DNA from: Streptomyces sp. NBC_01549
GTDB lineage: Bacteria; Actinomycetota; Actinomycetes; Streptomycetales; Streptomycetaceae
Reading direction: 5' to 3'
DNA: 64,000 nucleotides
Assembly (NCBI RefSeq): GCF_026339955.1
Contig: NZ_JAPEPW010000001.1
Coordinates: forward strand, 1,364,001-1,428,000
A program made the position numbers and the translations under genes. Positions 1-9,600 of this stretch are shown piece after piece; the first letter of the stretch is position 1, and each line of letters opens with the position of its first letter. The notes below the pieces were generated by a model. It saw only the letters and a program-made list of their open reading frames with translations. It was not told where the DNA came from and ran no database searches.

Positions 1-941
1 TCCCGACGAACGACCATCCGAGTCTGCGGGCGCCGGTCACCTTCCTCATCACCACTCCACCGGGCGTCAGCGCGGTGGCCAACGGGCGGCTCGTCGAGCG
101 CGTCCCGCAGCCCGACGGACGGGTCCAGTGGACGTACGACTCCGAGCAGCCGGTCGCCGCGCAGCTGGTGCAGATGGCGATCGGGAAGTTCACGTTCGTC
201 GAGAGCACCGGCCCGCACGGGCTGCCCGTCCGGGACGTGGTCCCCAGTGACCTGGTCACCAAGACCGCGGCCTACCGCTCGCTCACGCCCGAGCACCTGA
301 CCTGGCTGGAACAGCGGCTCGGCCCGTACCCCTTTCCCCGTTATGGCGTACTGGTGGGAGACACCGACCTGCCGGTGGCGCTGGAGACGCAGTCACTGTC
401 CCTCGTGCCGAAGGGCGACCTACAGGGTGACCGGGTCGAGGCCGAGCGCGACCTCGTGCACGAGCTGACCCATCAGTGGACCGGCGACAGCGTGGCCATC
501 CGGCGGTGGTCCGACCTGTGGCTGAGCGAGGGGCACGCCCGTTTCTACGATCGTCTCTACTCCGACGCGCACGGCGGCGAAAGCCTCGAGTCCGTGATGC
601 GGGCGGCGTACGAGCACCACGACCAGTGGCGTCACGACGACGGAGCGCCCGCCGAACCCGGCACCGAGGCGGTCCTGTTCAAGAAGGTGCGCTACGACGG
701 TTCGGCGCTGGTGCTCTACGCCCTTCGGGAGAAGGTCGGCGAGGGGACCTTCGAGAAGATCGAGCGGTCCTGGGTGACGAAGTTCCAGGGACGGGTGGCC
801 GGCACCGGAGACTTCGTCGCGCTCGCGTCCGAGGTCGCCGGCGAGGACCTGAAGCCGTTCCTGACCCCGTGGTTGTACGGGGACCGCACCCCGCCCATGC
901 CGGGGCACCCCGACTGGCAGGTGGACCCGGTCCAGGACTGA
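1..941 (+). CDS. M1 family zinc metallopeptidase, 3' part (5' end outside window)
   Basis: The reading frame is open from base 3, so the N-terminus, probably with a secretion signal, lies upstream of the window. The protein has the M1 zinc site HELTHQW (bases 459-479) followed 18 residues later by the third ligand Glu in WLSEGHA. An ALETQ segment sits where canonical M1 aminopeptidases have GAMEN, a variant that I recall from secreted Streptomyces relatives of ERAP/PepN. It would remove N-terminal residues from peptides using one zinc ion, probably outside the cell. The gene ends at TGA 939-941 and is followed by a strong hairpin at 983-1019, so it closes its transcription unit. Confidence 0.85.
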   Translation, partial: PTNDHPSLRAPVTFLITTPPGVSAVANGRLVERVPQPDGRVQWTYDSEQPVAAQLVQMAIGKFTFVESTGPHGLPVRDVVPSDLVTKTAAYRSLTPEHLTWLEQRLGPYPFPRYGVLVGDTDLPVALETQSLSLVPKGDLQGDRVEAERDLVHELTHQWTGDSVAIRRWSDLWLSEGHARFYDRLYSDAHGGESLESVMRAAYEHHDQWRHDDGAPAEPGTEAVLFKKVRYDGSALVLYALREKVGEGTFEKIERSWVTKFQGRVAGTGDFVALASEVAGEDLKPFLTPWLYGDRTPPMPGHPDWQVDPVQD

Positions 942-1264
942 GCCGGACCCGCACACCGAACCCCGACGCCGAACCCTCACACCGAGCCCCCGTACCGCCC
1001 CGCGAGGTACGGGGGCTCGCGCTGCGCTACGACGAGACGGACTGCGGTACGGAGTGCGGCACGGACTGCGGTGCGAAGGGCTCGCGCCGACTCGCCGCCG
1101 TGGCCGACGTTCTGCCGCCGACCGGGTGGCCTCTGCCGGGTGGCTGGGCCACACCAGTGACGCTTGGCGCGACGGGGCGTGTCGAGCACGGAAACGTACG
1201 GGGGGTGATGCAGAGGGCAACTCCTTTGTCCTGATTGCGACGAGCATGATTGGAGACCCTTGCG
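942..1264. other. Intergenic region with terminator and a short triplicated 12-mer
   Basis: The gap between the M1 gene and the amidase holds the hairpin at 983-1019 and three consecutive 12-bp units of the type ACGGACTGCGGT at 1037-1072 (the middle one differs at two positions). The rest, up to the amidase ribosome site at 1252-1255, presumably holds the amidase promoter, but I see no clear -35/-10 pair. Confidence 0.5.
983..1019. terminator. Hairpin terminator after the M1 peptidase gene
   Basis: A perfect 14-bp stem (CGAGCCCCCGTACC, 983-996, with its complement at 1006-1019) encloses a 9-nt loop. There is no T-tract, as is usual in Streptomyces. Confidence 0.75.
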
Positions 1265-3292
1265 ATGAGAAGACGTGTCGCCCCCCGTGTCCCCAACTCC
1301 CCACGCGAGCACCGCCGTACAGTCCGCATGACCGCCTCCGCGGCGCTCCTGATGCCGCTGCTGGCCGGCCCGGCGGCGTGCACCGGCGGGACGGCGGCCG
1401 ACCGCCAGCTGCAGAACGTCTTCACGGACGCCGCGGACGAGTACCACGTACCGCGCAGTGTGCTCCTGGGCGTGTCCTACCTGCAGTCGAGATGGGACGC
1501 CCGGCCGGGCACCCCGAGCGTCCTCGGCGGCTACGGGCCGATGCACCTGGTGGACACCCGCCAGGCCAAGGCCAAGGACAAGTCCCAGACACCGGCTCCG
1601 TCGGATGCGCACCGCGGAGGTACCCAGCCGCCCGCGGCCGCGGCGGGGCCCTCGGCCTCGCCCGGGGCGAGCTCCTCGGTCGGACGCTCCGCGCAGCCCG
1701 CGGACCTGCGCCGGGCCGCCGGCCTGATCGGAGCCCCGGTGGCGCGACTGCGGACCGACGCCAAGGCCAATGTACGCGGAGGTGCGGCGCTCCTCGCGGA
1801 GACACAACGTCAGCTCGGCAAGCCGCTCAGCACCAACCCGGCGGACTGGTGGGAGGCGGTGGCGCGCTTCCCGGGGACGGGAGACACCGCGTCGGCGGCG
1901 GAGTACGCGAACAACGTGTTCGCGCTGATCCGCAAGGGCGCGCAACGCACCACCGATTCCGGACAACAGGTCACCCTCGCCGCCAGCCCGGGCGTGCACC
2001 CCCGCACCCCCCACCCCCAGACCGCACGGCGGCCCAAGGAGGTCGAGTGCCCCGCGGAGTTGACCTGTGACTGGCTCGCCGCGCCGTACGTCGAGTACGA
2101 CGCCAACGGCGACTACGGCAACCACGATCTGGCCGACCGGCCCAGGGACCAGAAGATCGAGTACATCGTCATCCACGACACGGAGGCGGACCTGCCGTCC
2201 ATGCGTCAGACCGTGCAGGACCCGACGGAGGCGTCCTGGCACTACTCGATCCGCTCCAAGGACGGCCATGTCACCCAGCACATCAGGACCAAGGACGTGG
2301 CCTGGCACTCCGGGAACCAGTTCGTGAACGCCCGCTCGATCGGCATCGAGCACGAGGGATTCCTCAGGCAGCCCGACGCCTGGTACACGGAGCAGATGTA
2401 CCAGACCTCGGCCAAACTGGTGCGTTACCTGGCGAAGAAGTACGACATCCCGCTCGACCGGCAGCACATCTTCGGCCATGACAACGTGGCGTCGCCGACC
2501 GCCTCGAGCATCCCCGACATGCACGACGACCCCGGCCCCTTCTGGGACTGGCGGCACTACTTCGACCTCCTCGGCGCGCCCCTGCGTGCCACGGCCGGGC
2601 CCGACAGCGACCTGGTGACCGTGCTGCCGGACTTCGCCACCCACAAGCCGACGTTCAAGGGGTGCGTCAAGAGCGGTGTGAAGTGCGCGCCGCACGGCTC
2701 CAGCGCCGTCCGCCTGTACACCGAGCCGAACGAGCACGCGGCACTGATCCAGGACCCGGGCCGGCGCCCCGACGGCGAGGACTCCACGGACGACGTCAAC
2801 GACCTGGGGTCACGGGTCTCCGCGGGCCAGACCTACGCGGTCGCCGGACGCAGTCGCGACTGGACGGCGATCTGGTACCTGGGCCGCAAGGCGTGGTTCA
2901 AGAACCCGAAGAACCATCCGACGGCCGTCGGCGCGAGCGGCCGGTTCGTGACTCCGAAGGAGGGCTTGAGCGAGATCCCGGTGTTCGGACGTGCCCTCCC
3001 GGAGGAGGAGGCCTACCCGGAGGGAGTGGAGCAGCAGTCCGATTCCCCGCTCCCGTACAACCTCCTCGCGGGCCAGAGGTACGTGGCGCAGTCCCGGCCC
3101 GTCGGCTCCTACATCGACCGGTCGACCTTCAGCGACACACCGAGCCTGGTGGTGACGGGCCGGGAGGAGTACTACGAGATCCAGTTCGGCCACCGGATCG
3201 CCTACGTCCGGGCGCGCGACGTGGACCTGGTCCGCGTACCCGGCACGGAGAAGGCGCCCTCGGGACACGCGGCGCCCCCTGCCCAGCGGTAA
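1265..3292 (+). CDS. Exported N-acetylmuramoyl-L-alanine amidase with an SLT-like N-terminal domain
   Basis: This 675-residue protein begins at ATG 1265 behind GGAG (1252-1255); a TTG 15 bases earlier is less likely. An Arg-rich N-terminus and hydrophobic stretch end in GPAAC (Cys39), a weak lipobox, so it is exported and possibly lipid-anchored. Residues about 50-95 resemble a soluble lytic transglycosylase fold (LLGVSYLQSRWD and GGYGPMHL), but Leu-Gln stands where the catalytic Glu of an ESRW motif is expected. Residues about 290-430 are a zinc amidase_2/PGRP domain with YIVIHDTE, WHYSI, SIGIEHEG, FGHDN and MHDDPGP. The C-terminal third looks like repeated SH3-type wall-binding segments. 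It should cut the MurNAc-L-Ala bond of peptidoglycan. Confidence 0.85.
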   Translation: MRRRVAPRVPNSPREHRRTVRMTASAALLMPLLAGPAACTGGTAADRQLQNVFTDAADEYHVPRSVLLGVSYLQSRWDARPGTPSVLGGYGPMHLVDTRQAKAKDKSQTPAPSDAHRGGTQPPAAAAGPSASPGASSSVGRSAQPADLRRAAGLIGAPVARLRTDAKANVRGGAALLAETQRQLGKPLSTNPADWWEAVARFPGTGDTASAAEYANNVFALIRKGAQRTTDSGQQVTLAASPGVHPRTPHPQTARRPKEVECPAELTCDWLAAPYVEYDANGDYGNHDLADRPRDQKIEYIVIHDTEADLPSMRQTVQDPTEASWHYSIRSKDGHVTQHIRTKDVAWHSGNQFVNARSIGIEHEGFLRQPDAWYTEQMYQTSAKLVRYLAKKYDIPLDRQHIFGHDNVASPTASSIPDMHDDPGPFWDWRHYFDLLGAPLRATAGPDSDLVTVLPDFATHKPTFKGCVKSGVKCAPHGSSAVRLYTEPNEHAALIQDPGRRPDGEDSTDDVNDLGSRVSAGQTYAVAGRSRDWTAIWYLGRKAWFKNPKNHPTAVGASGRFVTPKEGLSEIPVFGRALPEEEAYPEGVEQQSDSPLPYNLLAGQRYVAQSRPVGSYIDRSTFSDTPSLVVTGREEYYEIQFGHRIAYVRARDVDLVRVPGTEKAPSGHAAPPAQR

Positions 3293-3306
3293 CGGGGTCC
3301 CAGTCC

Positions 3307-3348
3307 GAGCCGGAGGCGCCCACGCGACCGCGTGGGCGCCTCCGGCTC
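3307..3348. terminator. Perfect 20-bp inverted repeat, terminator of the amidase gene
   Basis: The arm GAGCCGGAGGCGCCCACGCG (3307-3326) is repeated exactly in inverse at 3329-3348 with only two bases between, starting 14 bases after the amidase stop. It can act in both directions. Confidence 0.85.
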
Positions 3349-3997
3349 GCGGCGGTGGGGGATGCGGCGGCGATCTCCTGCGTGGACGCCCCCGCGCCAT
3401 CGGGAGGGGCCCGGTCGACACGGAACGGACGATCCCGAGCCTCCGGCAACGCCTCCGCGCCCCACAGCGCGCTCCACGCGTCCCCACAGCGCTCCGCATC
3501 CCCGTGGCTCTCCGCATCCCCAAGGCTCTCCACCCCCCCCCCCCCCCCCCGCGGTCCTCCACCGCCCCGCAGTCCTCCACCGCCCCGCAGTCCTCCGCGT
3601 CCGCGACCCCGTCGGTGGTCGCGGCCCGCTCTTCCGGACCAGGTACACACCACCCGTACGCAGTAAGGCGAATCCCGTGCGCGACGCATCGTCCTGCCGT
3701 CGGACGGAGTCGTGGACGAGGTGCGAAAAGGGGTGGCGAACGCTCTGTGCCGCCGACGTCGGGGCGTCAGCAGCGGGAGCCCCCTGACGCCGTCGAAGGA
3801 CAGTGCCATGCCGACACAATCCGGTTCGAGTGGCAGCCCCACGGGTGGGCGGCTAAGACTGAGTCAACGGTTTTGTGACCGGACAACAGATCCGATCTCA
3901 TGACTTCCGGATTACTCGCTCCGGCCATCGAAAAGCGCGAGTGCAGAGCGCCGACCGTCATGGCAGGCGGCATTCGAAAGGTCCTCAAGGAGCTCGT
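3349..3997. other. Non-coding gap before the NRPS cluster: poly-C tract and slipped repeats
   Basis: No convincing gene is present; the long Gly/Arg-rich and Pro-rich open frames here are composition artefacts. The segment 3480-3605 is pyrimidine-rich and holds an uninterrupted run of 18 C (3533-3550). It is flanked by short tandem units around CTCCGCATCCCC on the left and CCGCCCCGCAGTCCTCCA on the right. From about 3840 to 3997 the GC content drops compared with both sides, as expected for the promoter region of the cluster that starts at 3998. Confidence 0.55.
3533..3550. repeat. Homopolymer of 18 C
   Basis: Bases 3533-3550 are all C, inside a pyrimidine-rich stretch of short direct repeats. 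Its length would vary by slippage and is prone to sequencing error. Confidence 0.9.
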
Positions 3998-6658
3998 ATG
4001 GAGGAGAAGTCCGTCGAAGTCCTGATGCCTGGTCCGGGTGAATCCGAACTCGACAAGCACGGGAACACCGGACCGAAGAGCGGCATCGAGAGAGACCTCG
4101 CCGAGGTGTTGGCCGACGTCATCAACGTCGAACGAGTCTCCGTCGAGAGCCACTTCTTCGACGACCTCGGCGCCAACTCATTGGTGATGGCTCAATTCTG
4201 CGCACGGGTCAGGAAGCGGGCAGACCTTCCCTCCGCGTCGATGAAGGACATCTACCGGTACCCGACGATCCGAAGTCTGGCGACGGGGCTCGCGGACGCC
4301 GAGCCCGTTCCCGGCGAGTCGTCGGTCCCGGTGCCGGCCACCGTGGTGACCAAGGCAGGCACGGCGCGGTACGTCCTCTGCGGAACACTGCAGTTCTTGT
4401 TCTTCGTGGGATATTCCTTCCTCGCTGGACTCGTCACGGACCGAGGCTATTCATGGGTCTCCGCCGGGACGGACGCGATCCACATCTACCTGCGATCGCT
4501 CATCTTCGGCGCCATCGGCTTCGTCGCCCTGTGCACCTTCCCGATCCTGGCCAAATGGCTCCTGATCGGGCGGTGGAAACCGCGCGAGTTCCCGATCTGG
4601 GGACTGACGTATCTGCGCTTCTGGATCGTCAAGGTGATGATCCACGCCAACCCGATGATCTTCTTCGTCGGCAACCCCCTCTACGTGCTGTACCTGCGCG
4701 CCCTGGGCGCCCGGATCGGCAAGGGGGTCACGATCCTCTCCCACAACGTTCCGGCCTGCCCCGACCTGCTCACGATCGGCGCCGGCGCCGTGGTCCGCAA
4801 GGACTCGTTCTTCCCCTGCTACCGGGCGCACGCCGGCCGTATCCAGACCGGCCGGGTCACCCTTGGGCGGGACGTGCTCATCGGCGAGAAGACCGTGCTC
4901 GACATCGACTCGTCGATGGGCGACGGGGCTCAACTCGGCCACACGTCCACGCTGTACAGCGGCCAGGCGATCCCGGCCGGCCTGCGCTGGCACGGATCCC
5001 CGGCACAGCCCACGGAGCACGACTACCTGAGGATCGAGCCGGTCAAGTGCGGCACACTGCGCCGGGCCGGCTTCGGCCTCCTCACCGTGCTTCAGGTGTT
5101 CTTCGTCTACGTGCCACTGACCGTCGGGGGCTCGTACCTGCTACTCGACCTGATTCCGGCGTTGCACAGCCGACTGGGCCCGGGCTCAGGGGGATTCACC
5201 TCGTCGAGTCTCTACATCGACGCGCTGGTCCTGTCCTTCGTGCTGTTCTTCGGATTCGTCGTCTTCGGCCTGGCCGTGCTGTGCACCGTTCCGCGCCTGC
5301 TGAACCTGTTCATCCAGCCGGACAAGGTCTATCCGCTGTACGGCTTTCACTACTCGACGCACCGGGCGATCGCGCGCATGACCAACCTGAAGTTCTTCAA
5401 ATGGCTGTTCGGTGACAGCTCCTACGTCGTCCCTTATCTGCGCGGCCTGGGATACGACTTGTCCAAGGTCGAGCAGACCGGGTCGAACTTCGGCACGGAA
5501 GTGCAGCACGAAACCCCGTATCTGGTTTCCGTCGGCAGCGGAACGATGGTCGCCGACGGACTCTCCATCGTCAACGCGGACTACTCGAGCACCTCCTTTC
5601 GGGTGTCCCGGGCCTCGATCGGGAAACGCAACTTCATCGGGAACAACATCGCCTATCCCTCGGGGGCCAGGACGGGCGAGAACTGCCTCCTCGCGACGAA
5701 GGTGATGATTCCGCTCGACGGCGAGGTACGCGAGGGAGTGGGCCTGCTGGGCTCACCGTGTTTCGAGATTCCCCGGTCGGTCGAGCGCGACTCCCGGTTC
5801 GACCATCTCCGCAACGGCGAAGAGTTTCGTCGCAGTCTCGCCGCGAAGAACCGCTACAACATCTGCTCGATGGGTCTGTTCCTGATTCTCCGGTGGATCT
5901 ACTTCTTCGTTCTCACCGTGGTCGCTCTCGCGGACGTCGATGTGTACGATTCCTACGGGCATGTGCTGATCGCCGCGTTCCTGGTATTCAGCCTTGCTTT
6001 CACACCCGTCTACTTCGCGCTGGTGGAGCGCGGTATCGCGGCATTCCGCGAGCTGCGACCGCAGTTGTGTTCCATCTACGAGCCGTACTTCTGGTGGCAC
6101 GAGCGCCTCTGGAAGGTGCCTGACACCTACCTCAACGTTTTCAACGGCACCCCTTTCAAGAACGTGATCTGGCGGATGCTGGGTGTCCGGATCGGTAGCA
6201 GGGTCTTCGATGACGGCTGCTATTTGACGGAGCGGACGCTCACCACCATCGGGAACCACTGCACGCTCAACGCGGGCAGCAAGATCCAGTGCCACTCGCA
6301 GGAGGACGGCACCTTCAAGTCCGACCGCAGCACGCTCGGCGACGGCTGCACCCTCGGTGTCGGCGCGCACGTCCACTACGGCGTGACGATGGGCGACGGC
6401 GCCGAACTCGCCTCCGACTCCTTCCTCATGAAGGGCGAGGAAGTCCCGGAGCGCGCTCGATGGGGCGGAAATCCCGCCGTGGAGACCCGCGATGCCCCCT
6501 ATCAGCCTGCCGCACTGGCATACGAGGCACAGCGTGGCCGCCTCGGCCGGCACGCCCAGCCTGCCGAACAGGACGGCCGGCCCGCCGAACTGCCGAGCAA
6601 ACAACGACGACTGCGGCGCCGCCCCGACCAGCAGCCGACGGAACCGGAGCGACCGTGA
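3998..6658 (+). CDS. Carrier-protein/six-TM protein of the Pls/PosA type (poly-lysine synthetase C-terminal half without A domain)
   Basis: This 886-residue membrane protein starts at ATG 3998 behind AAGGAG (3987-3992); the frame is open further up but without a ribosome site. Residues about 20-95 are a peptidyl/acyl carrier domain with DDLGANSL, whose Ser61 would take phosphopantetheine. Then come pairs of membrane helices at about 125-147/167-191, 359-384/406-431 and 625-647/655-675, each pair followed by a soluble block rich in left-handed beta-helix hexapeptides (IGKGVTIL, IGAGAVV, LGDGCTLG). T-TM2-C1-TM2-C2-TM2-C3 is the known plan of epsilon-poly-L-lysine synthetase after its A domain, where the C domains join monomers by isopeptide bonds. 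Here the A domain is absent and probably supplied by the next gene, which overlaps by GTGA. Confidence 0.82.
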   Translation: MEEKSVEVLMPGPGESELDKHGNTGPKSGIERDLAEVLADVINVERVSVESHFFDDLGANSLVMAQFCARVRKRADLPSASMKDIYRYPTIRSLATGLADAEPVPGESSVPVPATVVTKAGTARYVLCGTLQFLFFVGYSFLAGLVTDRGYSWVSAGTDAIHIYLRSLIFGAIGFVALCTFPILAKWLLIGRWKPREFPIWGLTYLRFWIVKVMIHANPMIFFVGNPLYVLYLRALGARIGKGVTILSHNVPACPDLLTIGAGAVVRKDSFFPCYRAHAGRIQTGRVTLGRDVLIGEKTVLDIDSSMGDGAQLGHTSTLYSGQAIPAGLRWHGSPAQPTEHDYLRIEPVKCGTLRRAGFGLLTVLQVFFVYVPLTVGGSYLLLDLIPALHSRLGPGSGGFTSSSLYIDALVLSFVLFFGFVVFGLAVLCTVPRLLNLFIQPDKVYPLYGFHYSTHRAIARMTNLKFFKWLFGDSSYVVPYLRGLGYDLSKVEQTGSNFGTEVQHETPYLVSVGSGTMVADGLSIVNADYSSTSFRVSRASIGKRNFIGNNIAYPSGARTGENCLLATKVMIPLDGEVREGVGLLGSPCFEIPRSVERDSRFDHLRNGEEFRRSLAAKNRYNICSMGLFLILRWIYFFVLTVVALADVDVYDSYGHVLIAAFLVFSLAFTPVYFALVERGIAAFRELRPQLCSIYEPYFWWHERLWKVPDTYLNVFNGTPFKNVIWRMLGVRIGSRVFDDGCYLTERTLTTIGNHCTLNAGSKIQCHSQEDGTFKSDRSTLGDGCTLGVGAHVHYGVTMGDGAELASDSFLMKGEEVPERARWGGNPAVETRDAPYQPAALAYEAQRGRLGRHAQPAEQDGRPAELPSKQRRLRRRPDQQPTEPERP

Positions 6659-9600
6659 GCGGACGGGAAGATTCGATGGGAGTGCACGTGGAAGCCGATC
6701 GGGAGTTCTGGCGCGGTCAGCTCGTAGCCGGTGGATGCACCGCGCTGCCGCGATGGACGCTCCATCCGGTGACGGGCGTCGCCGACCATGAGGCGACGGT
6801 CCCGGAGGACGTCGTAGGACCGTTGCGCGGGCTGGCGCAGGACCTGGGGGTGCCGCTCGACTCGGTGCTGCTGGCCGCGCACGCCAAGGTGCTCGCCGCG
6901 CTGTCCGGTGAGCGTGAGGTCGTGTCCGGCTATGTCCCCGCCGACGGCGGCCGGCCGTTGCCCTGCCGACTGACGACCGAGACCGCGACGTGGCGGACGT
7001 TGCTGCTGAACGCCCGTCGCGCCGAGTCAGAGCTGCTGGCCCACCGGGACTTTCCGGTTGACGACCTCAGGCGTGAACTCGGCCTGACGGACCCGCCGTT
7101 CGAGGCCGTGTTCGATCCGGGCGGCGTCGGTGGCGACCTGACCGAGGACACCGTGTTGTGGGTCGGGTTCTCCGGGCAGGGCAGCCGACTCGTGCTGCGG
7201 CTGCGGTACCGCACCGACGTACTCGACGCGGACTGCGCCGCCAGAATCGCCGGTTACCACGTCACCGCACTCGCGCTGATCGCCGCCGGTCCGGATGCCG
7301 AGCACGGGCGGCAGAGTCTGCTCTCCCCCGAGGAACTCCACTTCCAGCTCGAAGGGCTCGCCGGACCGCGCCGGGAACTGCCGGACCGCCGGATGCACGA
7401 GCTGTTCGAACAGCGAGTCCGGGAACACCCGGACGCCGTCGCGGCCGTACACGGCGAGCGGCAGTGGACCTACCGCGAGCTCAACGCCCGGGCCAACCGG
7501 CTGGCACGCGCGCTGCTGGCACGGGGGCTGCGCCAGGAGGGCGTGGTCGCGGTGGTGACCGAGCGCGACCTGGACTGGCCGGCCGCGGTCCTGGCGGTCT
7601 TCAAGGCCGGGGGCGTGTATCTGCCCATCGAGCCGCACTTCCCTGCCGGCCGCATCGCGACCACGCTCTCGCGCGCCGAGTGCGCCCTCGTGCTGACCGA
7701 ACACGGCAGCACCACCACCCTCGACCAGGCCCTCGACTCCCTGCCCGGGATCCGGAAGATCTTCATCGACGCGGCCTACGCCGAGGACCATGCCGACGAC
7801 GATCTGGGCCTGCCCGTCGCACCGGACCAACTCGCCTACATCTACTTCACTTCCGGCTCCACGGGCGAGCCCAAGGGCGCGATGTGCGAGCACGCGGGCA
7901 TGCTCAACCACCTGTACGCCAAGATCGACGACCTGGAGATCGGCGAGGGACAGGTGGTCGCGCAGACCGCGCCCCAGTGCTTCGACATCTCGCTGTGGCA
8001 ACTGGTGTCCGGGCTTCTGGTCGGCGGGCGGACGCTGCTGGTGGAGCAGGAGGTGATCCTCGACGTACAGCGGTTCGTCGACAAGATCGTCGACGGCCGG
8101 GTCGCCGTCCTCCAGCTCGTACCTTCCTATCTGGACGTCGTCGTGTCCTGTCTGCGGCAGCACCCCCGCGAACTGCCGGACCTGCGGTGCGTGTCGGTCA
8201 CCGGCGAGGCGTTGAAGAAGGAGCTCACGGAGCGCTGGTTCGCCGTCCAGCCCGGGATCAAGCTGGTCAACGCCTACGGGCTGACCGAGACCTCGGACGA
8301 CACCAACCACGAGGTCATGGACCGGGCGCCGGAACGCATCCTGCTCGGCCGCGCGGTCAACAACGTGCACGTCTACGTCGTCGACGAGCACCTCACACCG
8401 GTGCCGCTCGGCGCCCCCGGTCTGATCGTCTTCTCCGGCGTCTGCGTCGGCCGCGGATACATCAACGACCCCGAGCGCACCCGGCAGGCCTATCTGGCCG
8501 ATCCGCACCGTTACGGCGCCCGGCTCTACCGGGGCGGCGACTACGGCCGCTGGCAGCCCGGAGGCAAGCTGGAGTTCCTCGGCCGCCGGGACACCCAGGT
8601 GAAGATCCGTGGCTTCCGGATCGAGATCGGCGAGATCGAGAACACCCTGTTGCGGGTGCCGGGGGTGCGCGACGGCGCGGTGGTGGTCGCCGAGCGGGCC
8701 GATCAGAGCAAGCACCTGGTGGCGTTCTACTCCGGCCCGCAGGCCCTCGACGGCGACGTGCTGCCCGCCCGGCTCGGCGAGTCGCTGCCCGAGTACATGG
8801 TCCCGTCGGCCTTCCACTGGCGCGAAAGCCTGCCGCTGACCGCCAACAGCAAGATCGACCGGAAGATGCTGCAGGCGCTCGCCGGAGAACTCGGCGTCGT
8901 CCAGGACGACTACCAGGCGCCGAACACACCGACCGAGCACCGGCTGGCGGCCGCGTGGTCGAAGGTGCTCGGCATCCCGCAGGACCAGATCGGACGGCTG
9001 GACCACTTCTTCGACCGGGGCGGCACCTCGCTGTCGGCGGTGAAGCTGGCGATCACCCTGGACCGTGCGGTGTCCCTCAAGGACGTCACGCGTCACCCGG
9101 TCCTCGCCGACCTCGCCGGGCTGGTCGACGGCGGGTCCGAGCGACGCCCGGGGCTGCTGCACCGGCTGTCGGGATCGGACGGGGCGCAGGCCGGGGCCCT
9201 GGTGTGCTTCCCGTACGCCGGCGGCAACGCGGTGAACTTCCAGCCGCTGGCCAGGGCCCTGCCGGACGGTGAGCCCGCCGTCTACGCCGTCGAACTGCCC
9301 GGTCACGACATGGCCGCCGAGAACGAGCCGTTCGCTCCGATGACACGGGTGGTCGAACAGGTCGTCGACGAGATCGTCCGGCGTGGCCTGACCAGGATCC
9401 TGTTGTGGGGCCACTCCTCGGGCGCCGCGCCGGCCGTGGAGACGGCCAGAAGGCTGCAGGAGCGCGGGGTGGACGTCCAGCGGGTGTTCCTCGGCGCGCA
9501 ACTGCTCGGCAACGCCGCCGAGCGGCGCGCCACCATCGCCGAGCTGACCGAACTGAGCGACGCCGCGATCGCCGCGAAGCTGAGCGCGGACGGCGGGTAC

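Noticed and set aside
3498..3605. Short repeats at 3480-3605 as a CRISPR array
   Set aside because: The units are 10-20 bases, contiguous and degenerate, without spacers of constant size and without cas genes nearby.
3129..3842. Gly/Arg-rich minus-strand frames over the poly-C region
   Set aside because: The composition follows the poly-C/poly-G tract, no ribosome site is present and the frame overlaps the amidase gene and its terminator.
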